This document shows, one piece after another, positions 1-8,236 of a stretch of DNA of 37,795 nt. Position numbers and translations under genes: made by a program. The stretch lies in the NCBI GenBank assembly GCA_016874775.1, contig VGTJ01000034.1:1-37795 (forward strand), in the 5' to 3' direction. The notes under the pieces are model-generated. The model searched no databases and was not told where the DNA came from. It worked only from the letters and a program-made list of their open reading frames with translations. The first letter of the stretch is position 1, and the number at the start of each line of letters is the position of its first letter. This DNA is from Deltaproteobacteria bacterium. Lineage in GTDB: Bacteria; Desulfobacterota; Binatia; Bin18.

Positions 1-79
1 GTCGCCCGCGTTCATCCAGCTCTTCGACCAGACTTCGATACTTAGACCGAAGCCAGCACACAATGGTCTCGTCTCTCAT
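1..79 (-). CDS. Possible transposase N-terminus, cut by window edge
   Basis: A reverse frame opens at ATG 79-77 and runs off the left edge, giving 26 residues. It includes the stretch KYRSLVEELDERGR. I recall this pattern (a Lys-Tyr helix, then LDER followed by basic residues) from the N-terminus of ISAzo13-type transposases. The purine-rich GAGCAGGG lies directly against the ATG, so the ribosome site is poor. Only the N-terminus is visible, so this is a suggestion from a short match. It could also be another DNA-binding protein or chance. Confidence 0.4.
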   Translation of the reverse strand, partial: MRDETIVCWLRSKYRSLVEELDERGR

Positions 80-228
80 CCCTGCTCTTGTGCAGAGGCT
101 CTCCACTCCGGTCAATCACTATTGCGGTAAGTTGTTTCCTGCCACCGCCTTACCGTGTCGCTGAATACTCCGTGTGGGAACCAGATCTTCGCGAAGAGTT
201 CTCGATGAAAAGAGATCTACTCCTCTCC

Positions 229-293
229 CTGTCAAATACGTTCCATCGTGCTATACTCTGTCAAAAGAATAAACAGTTAGTGATTTTTTGGAG
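229..293 (+). promoter_or_regulatory. Possible promoter and RBS of the RHH/HNH pair
   Basis: A -10-like TATACT lies at 252-257, about 45 bases before the ATG at 300. The octamer CTGTCAAA occurs twice, at 229-236 and 258-265, bracketing the -10. The first copy overlaps the place where a -35 would sit. GGAG at 290-293 is a ribosome site six bases before the ATG. The paired octamers could be an autoregulatory operator, since many RHH proteins bind short repeats at their own promoter. That is inference. Nothing else gene-like was seen from 80 to 299. Confidence 0.35.
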
Positions 294-299
294 TGTGTG

Positions 300-710
300 A
301 TGGCGTCTCAAGTAATTACCTTCGAACTTCCTGACGACTTGTACCGGACCGTCAATAAGTTGGCCCAGGCTACCAAGCGGCCACTGACCGACATCCTTCA
401 AGAAAGCTTGGCCCACACCCTCCCGCCTCTTGAGGACGTGTCTGCCGATGAAGCTGATGTTCTCGCCCATCTGTCAGCTCTGGATGATGCTGCTCTGTGG
501 CAAGCAAGCAAACGCACCCTGCCTGAACAACAGCAGGAGGAATTACACAGTCTTCTTGACCTCCAGAATGCTAGCGAAATAACGCCTGACGGTGCCGCTC
601 GTCTTCAGGAACTTATGCGTGAATATGGGCGTTCGCTCGTCCGCCAATCGCACGCCTGGTTACTGCTTGCGCGACGTGGCTACCAGGTTCCTATCCAACA
701 GCAAGAGTAG
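300..710 (+). CDS. RHH-like small protein paired with an HNH nuclease
   Basis: This is a 136-residue protein. The start at ATG 300 is chosen because GGAG (290-293) sits six bases upstream; an upstream TTG at 288 has no such site. Residues 1-35 begin with a short strand (VITFELPDDLYRTV) followed by two helices (NKLAQATKRPLTDILQESLA). This resembles ribbon-helix-helix antitoxin or CopG-like domains. The rest is helical and Gln/Glu/Leu-rich, with no motif I recognise. The stop is only six bases before the GTG of the HNH gene, so the two are almost certainly co-transcribed. It may be a DNA-binding partner or antitoxin-like regulator of the nuclease. The RHH call rests on pattern only, and the function is unproven. 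Confidence 0.7.
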   Translation: MASQVITFELPDDLYRTVNKLAQATKRPLTDILQESLAHTLPPLEDVSADEADVLAHLSALDDAALWQASKRTLPEQQQEELHSLLDLQNASEITPDGAARLQELMREYGRSLVRQSHAWLLLARRGYQVPIQQQE

Positions 711-716
711 TTTCTC

Positions 717-1145
717 GTGGCGCGTCCGTATATTCCCGATAGCGGACGCGAAAAAATAACAGCAGACGCTCAGCCTCGTTGTGGCTACTGTCTCACGTCT
801 CAACTCATTACGGGCATGCCGATACACCTCGAGCACATTCTTCCCCTTGCTGCTGGCGGCCAGTCTGATGAAGAAAATCTTTGGCTCGCATGCCCTCTCT
901 GCAATGGCGATAAGGGAATCCAAACGCAATTTCCTGATCCCGAGACAGGAGAAGTCGTTGCCTTATTTGACCCCCGTCAGCAAATCAGGAGCGAGCATTT
1001 TCGTTGGAATGAGAATGGAGTAGAGATTCTCGGTATCACTTCGTGTGGTCGAGCGACTGTTGTAGCTCTCAAGCTGAATAACGAGAGTATTATCCGCACT
1101 CGGCGACGATGGGTGTTAGCTGGATGGCACCCCCCTACAAGCTAG
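717..1145 (+). CDS. HNH endonuclease
   Basis: This 142-residue protein starts at GTG 717 immediately after the RHH-like gene. A compact HNH (beta-beta-alpha-metal) domain spans residues 20-70. Two Cys pairs, C22/C25 and C59/C62, probably hold a structural zinc. LEHILPLAAGG carries the expected catalytic His (H40), followed by N54 and then CPLCNGDK with N63. HNH domains of this type cut DNA using one divalent metal and occur in restriction, homing, toxin and phage proteins. There is no extra recognition domain, and the C-terminal 75 residues are of unknown fold. The tight pairing with a small upstream protein suggests a toxin/antitoxin or defence-like module rather than a self-splicing element. 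The nuclease call is firm; the role is inferred. Confidence 0.88.
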   Translation: MARPYIPDSGREKITADAQPRCGYCLTSQLITGMPIHLEHILPLAAGGQSDEENLWLACPLCNGDKGIQTQFPDPETGEVVALFDPRQQIRSEHFRWNENGVEILGITSCGRATVVALKLNNESIIRTRRRWVLAGWHPPTS

Positions 1146-1177
1146 GGGCGACCATCTATGAGTCATCTTCCTTGCCC

Positions 1178-1594
1178 TTACGCGGCGTCGGCAACTGCCA
1201 ACGCGATTTCTTGCCCATACGACAACTCAAGCGTATGCCCGTCGGGGTCAGCCAACAGCGCTGAATACCCGACGGGGTAGCCAGCTTCGCGTGACTCTAA
1301 ACGCAGGAACCCTTCAGAGCGCGCTTGATCACAAAGATCATCAACATCAGTGCGGCTTGCGCAGGCAACGCCGAGATGTGCGAGCGGCAATAGTGGGCTA
1401 TCGACCTTGCGAGTTCGCACCAGCACGATAGCAAACGGTCTGGTGCGGTCACTAATCCAGGCGACATCTGACCCGGAGATGCGGTCTGTCCGACGATGGA
1501 CGACTTGCATACGCGCGTACTGTGCGTAAAAAGCGATGCTTGCATCAACGTCTCGGACGGGTAAGGCGACGTGGGTGAGCCCAAGGTCAAACAT
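1178..1594 (-). CDS. VOC (glyoxalase/bleomycin-resistance) family protein
   Basis: This is a 138-residue single VOC-fold protein. GAGGAGA lies six bases before its ATG. The two half-modules are visible: LTHVALPVRDVDASIAFY at residues 6-23, then the second module from LAHLGVAC near residue 71. Probable metal ligands are H8, H73 and E123 (HTLELSYG). The PDGHTLELSY end is typical of the family. Members bind a metal and act on small substrates, as lyases, dioxygenases or drug-binding proteins. The substrate cannot be read from sequence. It is transcribed away from the SGNH gene, with about 120 bases between them, and converges with the HNH gene. Confidence 0.87.
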   Translation of the reverse strand: MFDLGLTHVALPVRDVDASIAFYAQYARMQVVHRRTDRISGSDVAWISDRTRPFAIVLVRTRKVDSPLLPLAHLGVACASRTDVDDLCDQARSEGFLRLESREAGYPVGYSALLADPDGHTLELSYGQEIALAVADAA

Positions 1595-1714
1595 GACACT
1601 CTCCTCTGATTTGTACTACACTGCCCCCAAAGGTGGCCCGGTCTGAGTATCGGGAGAAAGCGCAGAGACTTTAGCCAACAAATCCGATTCCCAAGGAAGG
1701 GAGATAATCGTATC

Positions 1715-3715
1715 GTGTCAGCAAAATTTTCACTCGCAGTAGGGTTTTTCTTTTTCCTCTTCCTGTTTGTTGTTCCTCTCACGCTCCAGGCGCAAGTCCA
1801 AGGAGTCCTCGAAAATCCGCGGTCATCCTCGTATCAGAGTGGCATCGGGGTGATTTCGGGATGGGTCTGTAATGCCAAGCAAATCGACATTGAGTTTGAT
1901 GGTGTCAGGCTGCAAGCGAGCTACGGTACCGGGCGGGCCGATACTCGTTCTGTTTGTAACGACGACAATAACGGCTTTGGTCTCTTGGTGAATTGGAACC
2001 TGCTCGGAAATGGTACCCATACCGTACGAGCCTTGGCTGATGGTCAGGAGTTTGGCGTAGCGACTGTTACGGTGACCACTCTTGGTGTGGAATGCCTCAC
2101 TGGGGCACAAGGAGAATTCCGCTTAGATAACTTTCCCCAGTCTGGACAGCCGAGTGTCGTGATTTGGCAGCAAAGTCAGCAAAATTTTGTCCTCAAGGGT
2201 GAGTCAGGAAGTAGTGGCGGTAGCGCTGGTGGTGACAAACGCATACTCGAAAACCCTGCGCCTGGTTCTTTTCACAGCGGCATTGGTGTGGTCTCTGGGT
2301 GGGCATGTGAGGCGCAGCGCATAGACCTTGAGTTCAATGGTATACGCCTCCAAGCTGCATACGGCACTGGTCGTGAGGATACACGCCAGGTCTGTGGAGA
2401 TACGAACAACGGGTTTGGCCTGCTGGTCAACTGGAATCTCCTCGGCGACGGAGTACACACGGTCCGCGCGTTGGCAGACGGTCAAGAATTCGCCAATGCG
2501 AAGGTTGTCGTCAAAACCCTGGGGCAGGAATTTCTTCGGGGAATAGGGAAAAGCCAGCGGCTCCTGAATTTTCCGCGGACAGGGATGGATGCCACCATCG
2601 CTTGGGAACAGAGTATCCAGAATTTTGTGATTGCCCGTACTGACACGGCCAGCGCGGCACTCACTGCCATCGACACTGCTGGAGACAGTGCGACAAAAGC
2701 TTTCAACGCACAAAGCACGGCGGTCTGTCCTTTCCGAGACCAAGAGTCGTTCAACTGGGCCACTGGAGATACCCATGGCACGAACTACTGCAGCAGCGGC
2801 AGCGAAGGAGTGTTTAGCCAGGCAGAACGGATCGAGTGCCGTCAAGCAGCGGACATCAGGATCGCTGATCCCAATGATGCTGAGTCCGGCGCGCAGATGC
2901 TGAAAGATTTTGCGCAGCAGGCGACAAAAATTAAGCAGTTTCTCACCCCGCAACCAGGGCTCCGCTACGTGACGGTCTGGCTTGGACATAATGACATTTG
3001 CGCCGGTACCATTGAGAAGGTCCGGTCTAGTTGCCCACGAGGGGAAGACCAAGATCCCAACAATCATTGCCGCACGACGCCAGCCGCATTTGAGCGTGAG
3101 TTTCGCAAAGGGCTTGATATCCTGATCTCGCTTCCTGATTTGAAGGTTGGTGTGGCAGCGCTGATTCGCGTGTCGCAGTTATGCAACCACGGATCAAAAG
3201 ACTCGTGCGTCTTCGGTGTTGGTGCGCCTTCATGTAAGGATGTGTGGGAAACTGCAGCAGGAGGAGGGCCCGTCATTGGTTTTGACCACGGCATTTGTGG
3301 GTCATTGACGTCGTCCTGTTCAGAGCGACGGATTCTCGATGCGTATACGACGGCCAAGGTATACCGCGATATTCTTGCCACCGTCACCGCTGAGTATGCT
3401 GCGCTTGCGGAAGGAGAACGATCACAACAAGTAACAGTCGGTGGACAAATCGTTGGTGGTGCCACTAAGGGGCGAGGAGTACGGCTCGACTTTAGTGATG
3501 CTCCCTGGATCTATAAATTCAAGAGCAATCAGGTCTCCTGTTGTGACTGTTACCATCCGTCCTTCAGGGGCCAGGACACTGCTGCACGTATTCTGTATGA
3601 CGGGTTCACTTGTGGTGATTCTGATACGTGCTGTGGAGAAAGTGCTGATCCGCTGGTCAATGCTCAGTGCAAAGAGGAAGATAAGAGTGGTAAATTTCAT
3701 CCGGGGCTGTTTTAA
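1715..3715 (+). CDS. Secreted SGNH-hydrolase-like protein with tandem repeats
   Basis: This is a 666-residue exported protein. The GTG start is preceded by purine-rich GGAAGGGAG. Residues 1-26 are a Sec signal peptide (hydrophobic run to LTLQAQ). Two repeats of about 130 residues follow (about 27-160 and 176-306), each with SGIGV-SGW and NNGFGLLVNWNLLG blocks. A Gly/Ser linker separates them. The C-terminal 330 residues are Cys-rich and resemble SGNH hydrolases or phospholipase B-like lipases. LGHND (N426) fits block III, and D611-C-Y-H614 fits the DxxH of block V. The block I position reads GDT (T353) instead of GDS, so the nucleophile appears changed. The repeats look like a beta-sandwich adhesion or binding module, which I infer. 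The signal peptide and repeats are clear; enzymatic activity is uncertain. Confidence 0.82.
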   Translation: MSAKFSLAVGFFFFLFLFVVPLTLQAQVQGVLENPRSSSYQSGIGVISGWVCNAKQIDIEFDGVRLQASYGTGRADTRSVCNDDNNGFGLLVNWNLLGNGTHTVRALADGQEFGVATVTVTTLGVECLTGAQGEFRLDNFPQSGQPSVVIWQQSQQNFVLKGESGSSGGSAGGDKRILENPAPGSFHSGIGVVSGWACEAQRIDLEFNGIRLQAAYGTGREDTRQVCGDTNNGFGLLVNWNLLGDGVHTVRALADGQEFANAKVVVKTLGQEFLRGIGKSQRLLNFPRTGMDATIAWEQSIQNFVIARTDTASAALTAIDTAGDSATKAFNAQSTAVCPFRDQESFNWATGDTHGTNYCSSGSEGVFSQAERIECRQAADIRIADPNDAESGAQMLKDFAQQATKIKQFLTPQPGLRYVTVWLGHNDICAGTIEKVRSSCPRGEDQDPNNHCRTTPAAFEREFRKGLDILISLPDLKVGVAALIRVSQLCNHGSKDSCVFGVGAPSCKDVWETAAGGGPVIGFDHGICGSLTSSCSERRILDAYTTAKVYRDILATVTAEYAALAEGERSQQVTVGGQIVGGATKGRGVRLDFSDAPWIYKFKSNQVSCCDCYHPSFRGQDTAARILYDGFTCGDSDTCCGESADPLVNAQCKEEDKSGKFHPGLF

Positions 3716-3758
3716 ACTGTAATAACCCCTAGGGCAGAATGGGGTACACACGCGACAT

Positions 3759-4727
3759 ATGACTCAACTATTCTGGCGTCTCGTCTCCTCTATCCTTTCT
3801 TGCCTGCAGAGATGCAGTGCGGTGGTGGTGGCCCTGCTCTGTCCCGCGGTGTTAAGTGCTGATCCTATAAAAGTGGCGACATTCAATCTCCTGCATGGTG
3901 GGGTTTTTTCCGGCGTAACGGGTGACGATCAAAACCTTGAACATCGCCTGGAGATGGTGGTAGCAGAATTTCAGAAACACCACCTCGACATCATTGGCAT
4001 TCAGGAAGCGTCAAGCAGCCGGAGGCGAGGGAACACTGCTGCACGCCTTGCTGCAGCCTTGGGATTTCACTATGTGTATGCGCCAGCGAGCTTCCGTATT
4101 TTTCGCAACGAGTACGTGGATACCTTTGTTTCTTGGTTGATGAACTTCGACGAAGGGCCCGCTATTATTAGCCGATTTCCTATCACGGCTTGGGAAACCC
4201 ATGATCTACCGCGTTGTGGTCGCTTGACTGATCCACGCGTGTTGTTAGCGGCAACCGTACGTACACCGCAGGGACCAGTGCTGGTTGCGTCGACCCATAC
4301 TTCGGGTGATCCGTGCCAACATCAGCATGTTGTCGAAATACTCCGTCGCATGCGTGGGAACGTACCAGCCCTTGTGATGGGTGACTTCAACGCGTCGGAA
4401 CATTCTCCAGCGATGGCGATGTTCACACGGGAACATGGATTCATCGACGCCTATCGTATGCGAAACCGGAACCTTCCTGGGGCTACGTGTTACCAACGCC
4501 CATTTGCCGCAACCCAGACCGCCTCTCGCCGCATAGACTATCTGTTTGTGATTTCAGAAAAAGCAGCCACTGAACAGATACACACGAGCAAGGTGTTTTT
4601 AGATGCTCCCCGGCAGCTTCCGAATGGTCAGACGTTGTGGCCATCGGACCACTATGGCGTATTTGCCGAGGTCAGTATCTTCTCACAGGGCACAATACGC
4701 GAAGTCGGAAACACGGCAGGACAATAA
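3759..4727 (+). CDS. Secreted endonuclease/exonuclease/phosphatase family protein
   Basis: This 322-residue protein has an N-terminal hydrophobic segment ending near AVLSADP (about residue 34), so it is probably exported. The EEP fold is clear in order: IKVATFNLLHG (N43), GIQEAS (E83, metal-binding Glu), STHTSG (H180), MGDFNAS (D209 and N211), SRRIDYLF (D260) and WPSDHYG (D297/H298). All catalytic positions of the DNase I-like superfamily are present. The family cleaves phosphodiesters in nucleic acids, phosphoinositides or sphingomyelin. The exported form could degrade DNA or a phospholipid, and sequence alone does not decide. It begins 43 bases after the SGNH-like gene on the same strand, so the two secreted hydrolase-like proteins may be co-expressed. 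Confidence 0.88.
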   Translation: MTQLFWRLVSSILSCLQRCSAVVVALLCPAVLSADPIKVATFNLLHGGVFSGVTGDDQNLEHRLEMVVAEFQKHHLDIIGIQEASSSRRRGNTAARLAAALGFHYVYAPASFRIFRNEYVDTFVSWLMNFDEGPAIISRFPITAWETHDLPRCGRLTDPRVLLAATVRTPQGPVLVASTHTSGDPCQHQHVVEILRRMRGNVPALVMGDFNASEHSPAMAMFTREHGFIDAYRMRNRNLPGATCYQRPFAATQTASRRIDYLFVISEKAATEQIHTSKVFLDAPRQLPNGQTLWPSDHYGVFAEVSIFSQGTIREVGNTAGQ

Positions 4728-4747
4728 GAGTGCCGAGCGCTGGAATC

Positions 4748-5770
4748 CTAGCGAAAATGAGGCATGACCTTGGTTGCGAAGAGTTCCAGGTGCTCATTCA
4801 TCTTCTTCGCCGGATACCCTGGCGGTAGCGTCCACGTGTAGTAGCGTTGAATCGGCACTTCGGCGACGTAGTCTTTAATCATTTTTACGGCTGCTTCCGG
4901 CGTGACGATGTTGAGAATGCCGCTGGCTTTGAGCGCGGCGTCATCTGGCATATGGGGAAATAACGATTGCCCGGCTTTGGTGAGCCACTCATTATAGACA
5001 TTGATCTGATAGCGCACATGCGGCGCAATCTCGTGCCAGCTTTTTTCTGGATCATTCGCGACGATTAACCAAAAGTGACCACCGGCGAGCTTGGGGTTCG
5101 AGGTATCTTTGCCTAGTGCTCGCAATTCTTGCAAATAGGCTTGATACGGCGCTTTCATATCGCCGGTCCCAATATAGCCATCTCCGTAACGTGCCGCTCG
5201 TTTCACTGCTGCGCCAGCGAAACCTCCGACCCACAATGGTGGACGTGGTTTTTGTACGGGCTCAGGCGTGAGCTTGGTGTTCTCGATTTGAAAGTACTTG
5301 CCCTTGAATGTGACTGTCTCACCTTCCCACAGACGACGGATGATTTCTAAGCCTTCATTTGCACGACCGCCTCGCTGCTCACGCGGAATCCCAAGACCGC
5401 TAAACTCTTCAACACGATACCCCACACCAACGCCGAGTTCGAACCGTCCGCCAGAGAGAATATCAATCGTTGCACAATCTTCGGCAATGCGGACTGGATT
5501 GTACAGCGGCAACAGCAGTACACCTGTCCCAATACGCATTTTCTTGGTCTTCACGGCAATCGCTGCAGCCTGCGGCAACGGTGAAGGCGCATGGCCATCG
5601 TCGGCAAAGTGATGCTCCGTGAGCCACACGTCATCGTAGCCAATCCCTTCTGCCCACACAATTTGTTCGAGAATGTCGTTGTAGATATCTTGATACGAAC
5701 GCCGCCACTGTGGCGGGTTACGAAACGCATACCACAAACCAAAGCGCAGTTTGGGATTGCTTTGTGTCAT
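4748..5770 (-). CDS. LLM-class flavin-dependent oxidoreductase
   Basis: This 340-residue luciferase-like monooxygenase has a strong ribosome site (AAAGGAGA, six bases before the ATG). The (beta/alpha)8 fold markers are LRFGLWYAFRNP at the N-terminus, VWLTEHHFADDG near residue 48, MRIGTGVLLLPLYNP near residue 77, and the GGRFELGVGVGYR block near residue 106. Family members use FMN or F420 to oxidise small organic substrates. Here the cofactor and substrate are unknown. It is the last gene of a reverse operon with DUF2939 and yqeB, 11 bases after yqeB. No cognate flavin reductase lies nearby. The family call is very secure. Confidence 0.92.
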   Translation of the reverse strand: MTQSNPKLRFGLWYAFRNPPQWRRSYQDIYNDILEQIVWAEGIGYDDVWLTEHHFADDGHAPSPLPQAAAIAVKTKKMRIGTGVLLLPLYNPVRIAEDCATIDILSGGRFELGVGVGYRVEEFSGLGIPREQRGGRANEGLEIIRRLWEGETVTFKGKYFQIENTKLTPEPVQKPRPPLWVGGFAGAAVKRAARYGDGYIGTGDMKAPYQAYLQELRALGKDTSNPKLAGGHFWLIVANDPEKSWHEIAPHVRYQINVYNEWLTKAGQSLFPHMPDDAALKASGILNIVTPEAAVKMIKDYVAEVPIQRYYTWTLPPGYPAKKMNEHLELFATKVMPHFR

Positions 5771-5781
5771 GGGAATCTCCT

Positions 5782-6585
5782 TTAACGTCGACGAATCGCT
5801 TCGAGGACACCCTCGGCAATTTTGCGCGGTCGTTCTGCGATACCAGTCGTAAACTCGGCTTGTCCGCGGGGATCAACTGCAGCCACCTTCGTTCCTTGTT
5901 TCACTTCAATGCCATCTTTGGTGATGCCGCGAATAATCCCATCGACCTGAGCCCGTAACTCATGGTTCTCAACCTGGCCGAGAAGGTCGCCGGCATGTAC
6001 GGTGGTGCCGATTTCCAGTTGCGTATGAAAGGTGCCAGCAACAGGGGCATAGGCATATCGTTCTCGTTTATACCCGGCAATGGAGATTGGCTCGCCAGTG
6101 TACGGCTCTGTGCGCCCCTCCGTGATGACTTGCCCAAGGGTAGGGCCGCGACTGGTTTCGATAACAACATGGACGGTCTGACCCGCGACAAGACCTGGCC
6201 CCAACCCAATGGTGAACGGAGCTTGGGCAATCTGTGTCTCTGGAATGTCGCGTTTACGCATGCGTGCATCAATGACGATAGGAGGAGAAAATTCACGCAG
6301 GACATCTTCCAGGGAGCCCACAAACACGGGAACGACTTTTTTCCAGATGAGTAAAGCTCTGAGGGCTGCGAGCGATTCAACCCGCTCTGCACGTACGCCT
6401 TCTAACTCTGCTTCACCGTCGAAGACGGCAGCCGCAAAGGCCATGCGTCGCCTCGTGGTTGATGGCGTCTCGCTCTCGACGATCACTGGAATATAGTCAT
6501 GGCCAAACAAGAGATGGGCGACGGCAGAGCCAACATCTCCGCCCCCTTTGATGACAACAAGCGTGCCAGAAATCTCGTGCGACAT
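5782..6585 (-). CDS. yqeB: YqeB-like molybdenum hydroxylase accessory protein
   Basis: This 267-residue protein resembles the EF2563/YqeB family, associated with selenium-dependent molybdenum hydroxylases. The N-terminus has a glycine-rich nucleotide-binding loop (VVIKGGGDVGSAVAHLL, residues 10-26). The middle has IGLGPGLVAGQTVHVVIET. The C-terminal half, from about residue 165, looks like a barrel-sandwich hybrid or lipoyl-like fold (APVAGTFHTQLEIGTTVHAGDLLGQVEN). The family is thought to mature the molybdenum cofactor of certain hydroxylases. None of its usual partners (xanthine dehydrogenase subunits, YqeC, selD) is in the window. It starts four bases after the DUF2939 stop, so they are co-transcribed. 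Confidence 0.8.
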   Translation of the reverse strand: MSHEISGTLVVIKGGGDVGSAVAHLLFGHDYIPVIVESETPSTTRRRMAFAAAVFDGEAELEGVRAERVESLAALRALLIWKKVVPVFVGSLEDVLREFSPPIVIDARMRKRDIPETQIAQAPFTIGLGPGLVAGQTVHVVIETSRGPTLGQVITEGRTEPYTGEPISIAGYKRERYAYAPVAGTFHTQLEIGTTVHAGDLLGQVENHELRAQVDGIIRGITKDGIEVKQGTKVAAVDPRGQAEFTTGIAERPRKIAEGVLEAIRRR

Positions 6586-6589
6586 TGCC

Positions 6590-7201
6590 TCACTCTGAGT
6601 GTGTTGGATTGCGAGAAAGGCCTTCCAGATGCTTTTGGAGTTTTGGCAGAAACACTTGGAGATTAGAAATGGCTACTACCCGCCAGACTCCTTCAGGGGT
6701 CCTTTGCAGGGTGACGTTGATCGGCTGATCGTGTTTTGTCTCGAATGTCAAACGAGCGGTATCTCCCTCTCGCTGTGCCAGCCACCAGGCAGCGACCGGT
6801 GCGATGGCAGGGATGTCAGGAGGTGGGCGATCAGGATCTTTCACGGCTTGTTCGACAAACAACGAGAGCCCTGCTTTTGTGACTTCTCTGGCTTCTCCAG
6901 TCAGTAACTTGAACAGCCCTTTCCGCATCAATTTGCCAAGAAAACCTCCCAATGAAATTTCTTTACCGTCGTTGCCGGAACTACCAAGTTCATCGAGCGT
7001 GTAGTCTAATACCTTATCTACGTCAACATACCGAGAAAGCAACTCGTAATCGTGGGTCTCCAGCGCGTGCTTGATGCGGTACACTGAATATCCAGGACTG
7101 GAACGCCAGAGAAAAAAACTCCCTACGCCTATGATTGCAACGACCGCCAGACCAATCGCAGTGCGTAACCAACGAGGCGAAACCTTGACCGTATCAGTCA
7201 T
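6590..7201 (-). CDS. DUF2939-like membrane-anchored protein
   Basis: This 203-residue protein is the first gene of a reverse operon with yqeB and the LLM oxidoreductase. Residues 12-32 form one transmembrane helix (RTAIGLAVVAIIGVGSFFLW). It is followed by YSVYRIKHALETHDYELLSRYVDVDKVL, the typical opening of DUF2939 proteins. The remainder is alpha/beta and probably periplasmic, ending in a module (VWRVVAISNLQVFLPKLQK) that recalls NTF2-like or cystatin-like folds. The function of the family is unknown. I see no catalytic motif. Confidence 0.75.
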   Translation of the reverse strand: MTDTVKVSPRWLRTAIGLAVVAIIGVGSFFLWRSSPGYSVYRIKHALETHDYELLSRYVDVDKVLDYTLDELGSSGNDGKEISLGGFLGKLMRKGLFKLLTGEAREVTKAGLSLFVEQAVKDPDRPPPDIPAIAPVAAWWLAQREGDTARLTFETKHDQPINVTLQRTPEGVWRVVAISNLQVFLPKLQKHLEGLSRNPTHSE

Positions 7202-7319
7202 GGGGCCACATCATACACTACGAAGATGAATTTAGGGATGAGGGGGAGCCACGTACGTTCTTGACAATACTGTTCCTCAAAAGAAACAATCCGCGCACGT
7301 TTGCTGAAGTGAGGACTCC

Positions 7320-8213
7320 ATGCACCCAGTTGCGATTCTGTACCCAGGCGATATGGGACACAATGTCGGGCGAGTATTGTTAGAAGATGGATGTACAGTT
7401 GTTACGACGTTGGTTGGACGAAGTGAGCGGACACGTCGTCTGACCACCGATGCGGCAATTACCATGTTGCCGTCAATGGAGGCAGTCGTAGCGGAAGCCG
7501 CTATCGTCCTCTCCATTATTCCACCCACTGCTGCAAAGTCGGTGGCTGCGGACTTTGTTACTGCGGTGCGTGAAACCGGCCATCGCCCATTGTTTGTTGA
7601 TGCGAACGCGATTTCGCCAATGACCGCACAGGAGGTTGGCGACATGATCGCGTCTAGCGGCGCACCGTATCTTGATGCGTGCATTATCGGTCCAGCGAGT
7701 AATGTTCGTGGTCGGTGTACGTTCTATATCAGTGGTTCGGAAGCCGCGACGTTTGAAACACAGCTAGGAAAATCACTTCGTACCCATATTCTTGGCGATC
7801 GGATCGGTCAGGCGTCGGCCTTTAAGATGACATTTTCTGGTCTCAATAAAGGACTCGCCGCGCTCCTCTACGAATTGACAGCTGCTGGCGCGGAGTTCGG
7901 GTTTCTTGATGAGTTGCTGCACCGCTACAAGGCCTTATTACCCGGCGTCATGGAAGCACTGGAATGGCTAGTGCCATCGTATCCTATGCATGCTGCACGA
8001 CGGGCTGACGAAATGGCAGAACTCGCAGAAACCCTTGAACATTTTGGGTTCTCGTCGGTCATGGCACGCGGTACGCAGGACACACTTGCTGCCGTTGGTC
8101 GGCTGCGCTTAACCGAGCGTTTCCCTACGCGTGGCGAACATGGCTGGACCATGCGCGAGGTGCTCGATACTCTCGCCCAAGAGGCAGCGTTGAAGAAACC
8201 ACAATCGTCTTAG
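7320..8213 (+). CDS. 6-phosphogluconate dehydrogenase-like oxidoreductase
   Basis: This is a 297-residue protein of the beta-hydroxyacid dehydrogenase/6PGDH-like superfamily. GTGAGG precedes the ATG. Residues 3-17 form an N-terminal Rossmann loop (PVAILYPGDMGHNVG), in which the usual GxGxMG is altered to PGDMG. The middle contains the substrate-loop equivalent YLDACIIGPAS and the conserved Lys region SAFKMTFSGLNKG (K169). From there the sequence matches the DUF1932-type C-terminal helical domain (LYELTAAGAEFGFLDELL). Members reduce or oxidise hydroxyacids with NAD(P). The substrate is unknown. The gene stands alone on the plus strand and converges with a small lipoprotein-like gene. Confidence 0.85.
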   Translation: MHPVAILYPGDMGHNVGRVLLEDGCTVVTTLVGRSERTRRLTTDAAITMLPSMEAVVAEAAIVLSIIPPTAAKSVAADFVTAVRETGHRPLFVDANAISPMTAQEVGDMIASSGAPYLDACIIGPASNVRGRCTFYISGSEAATFETQLGKSLRTHILGDRIGQASAFKMTFSGLNKGLAALLYELTAAGAEFGFLDELLHRYKALLPGVMEALEWLVPSYPMHAARRADEMAELAETLEHFGFSSVMARGTQDTLAAVGRLRLTERFPTRGEHGWTMREVLDTLAQEAALKKPQSS

Positions 8214-8236
8214 GAGAGATCCAGCGACCTGGACGT

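Noticed and set aside
88-300. Forward open frame of 70 codons upstream of the RHH-like gene
   Set aside because: It has no ribosome site, overlaps the likely promoter and RBS of the next gene, and encodes no recognisable motif.
2204-3067. Long open frame (287 codons) on the reverse strand
   Set aside because: It lies wholly inside the SGNH-like gene, whose signal peptide, repeats and motifs are clear. The reverse translation has no recognisable domain.
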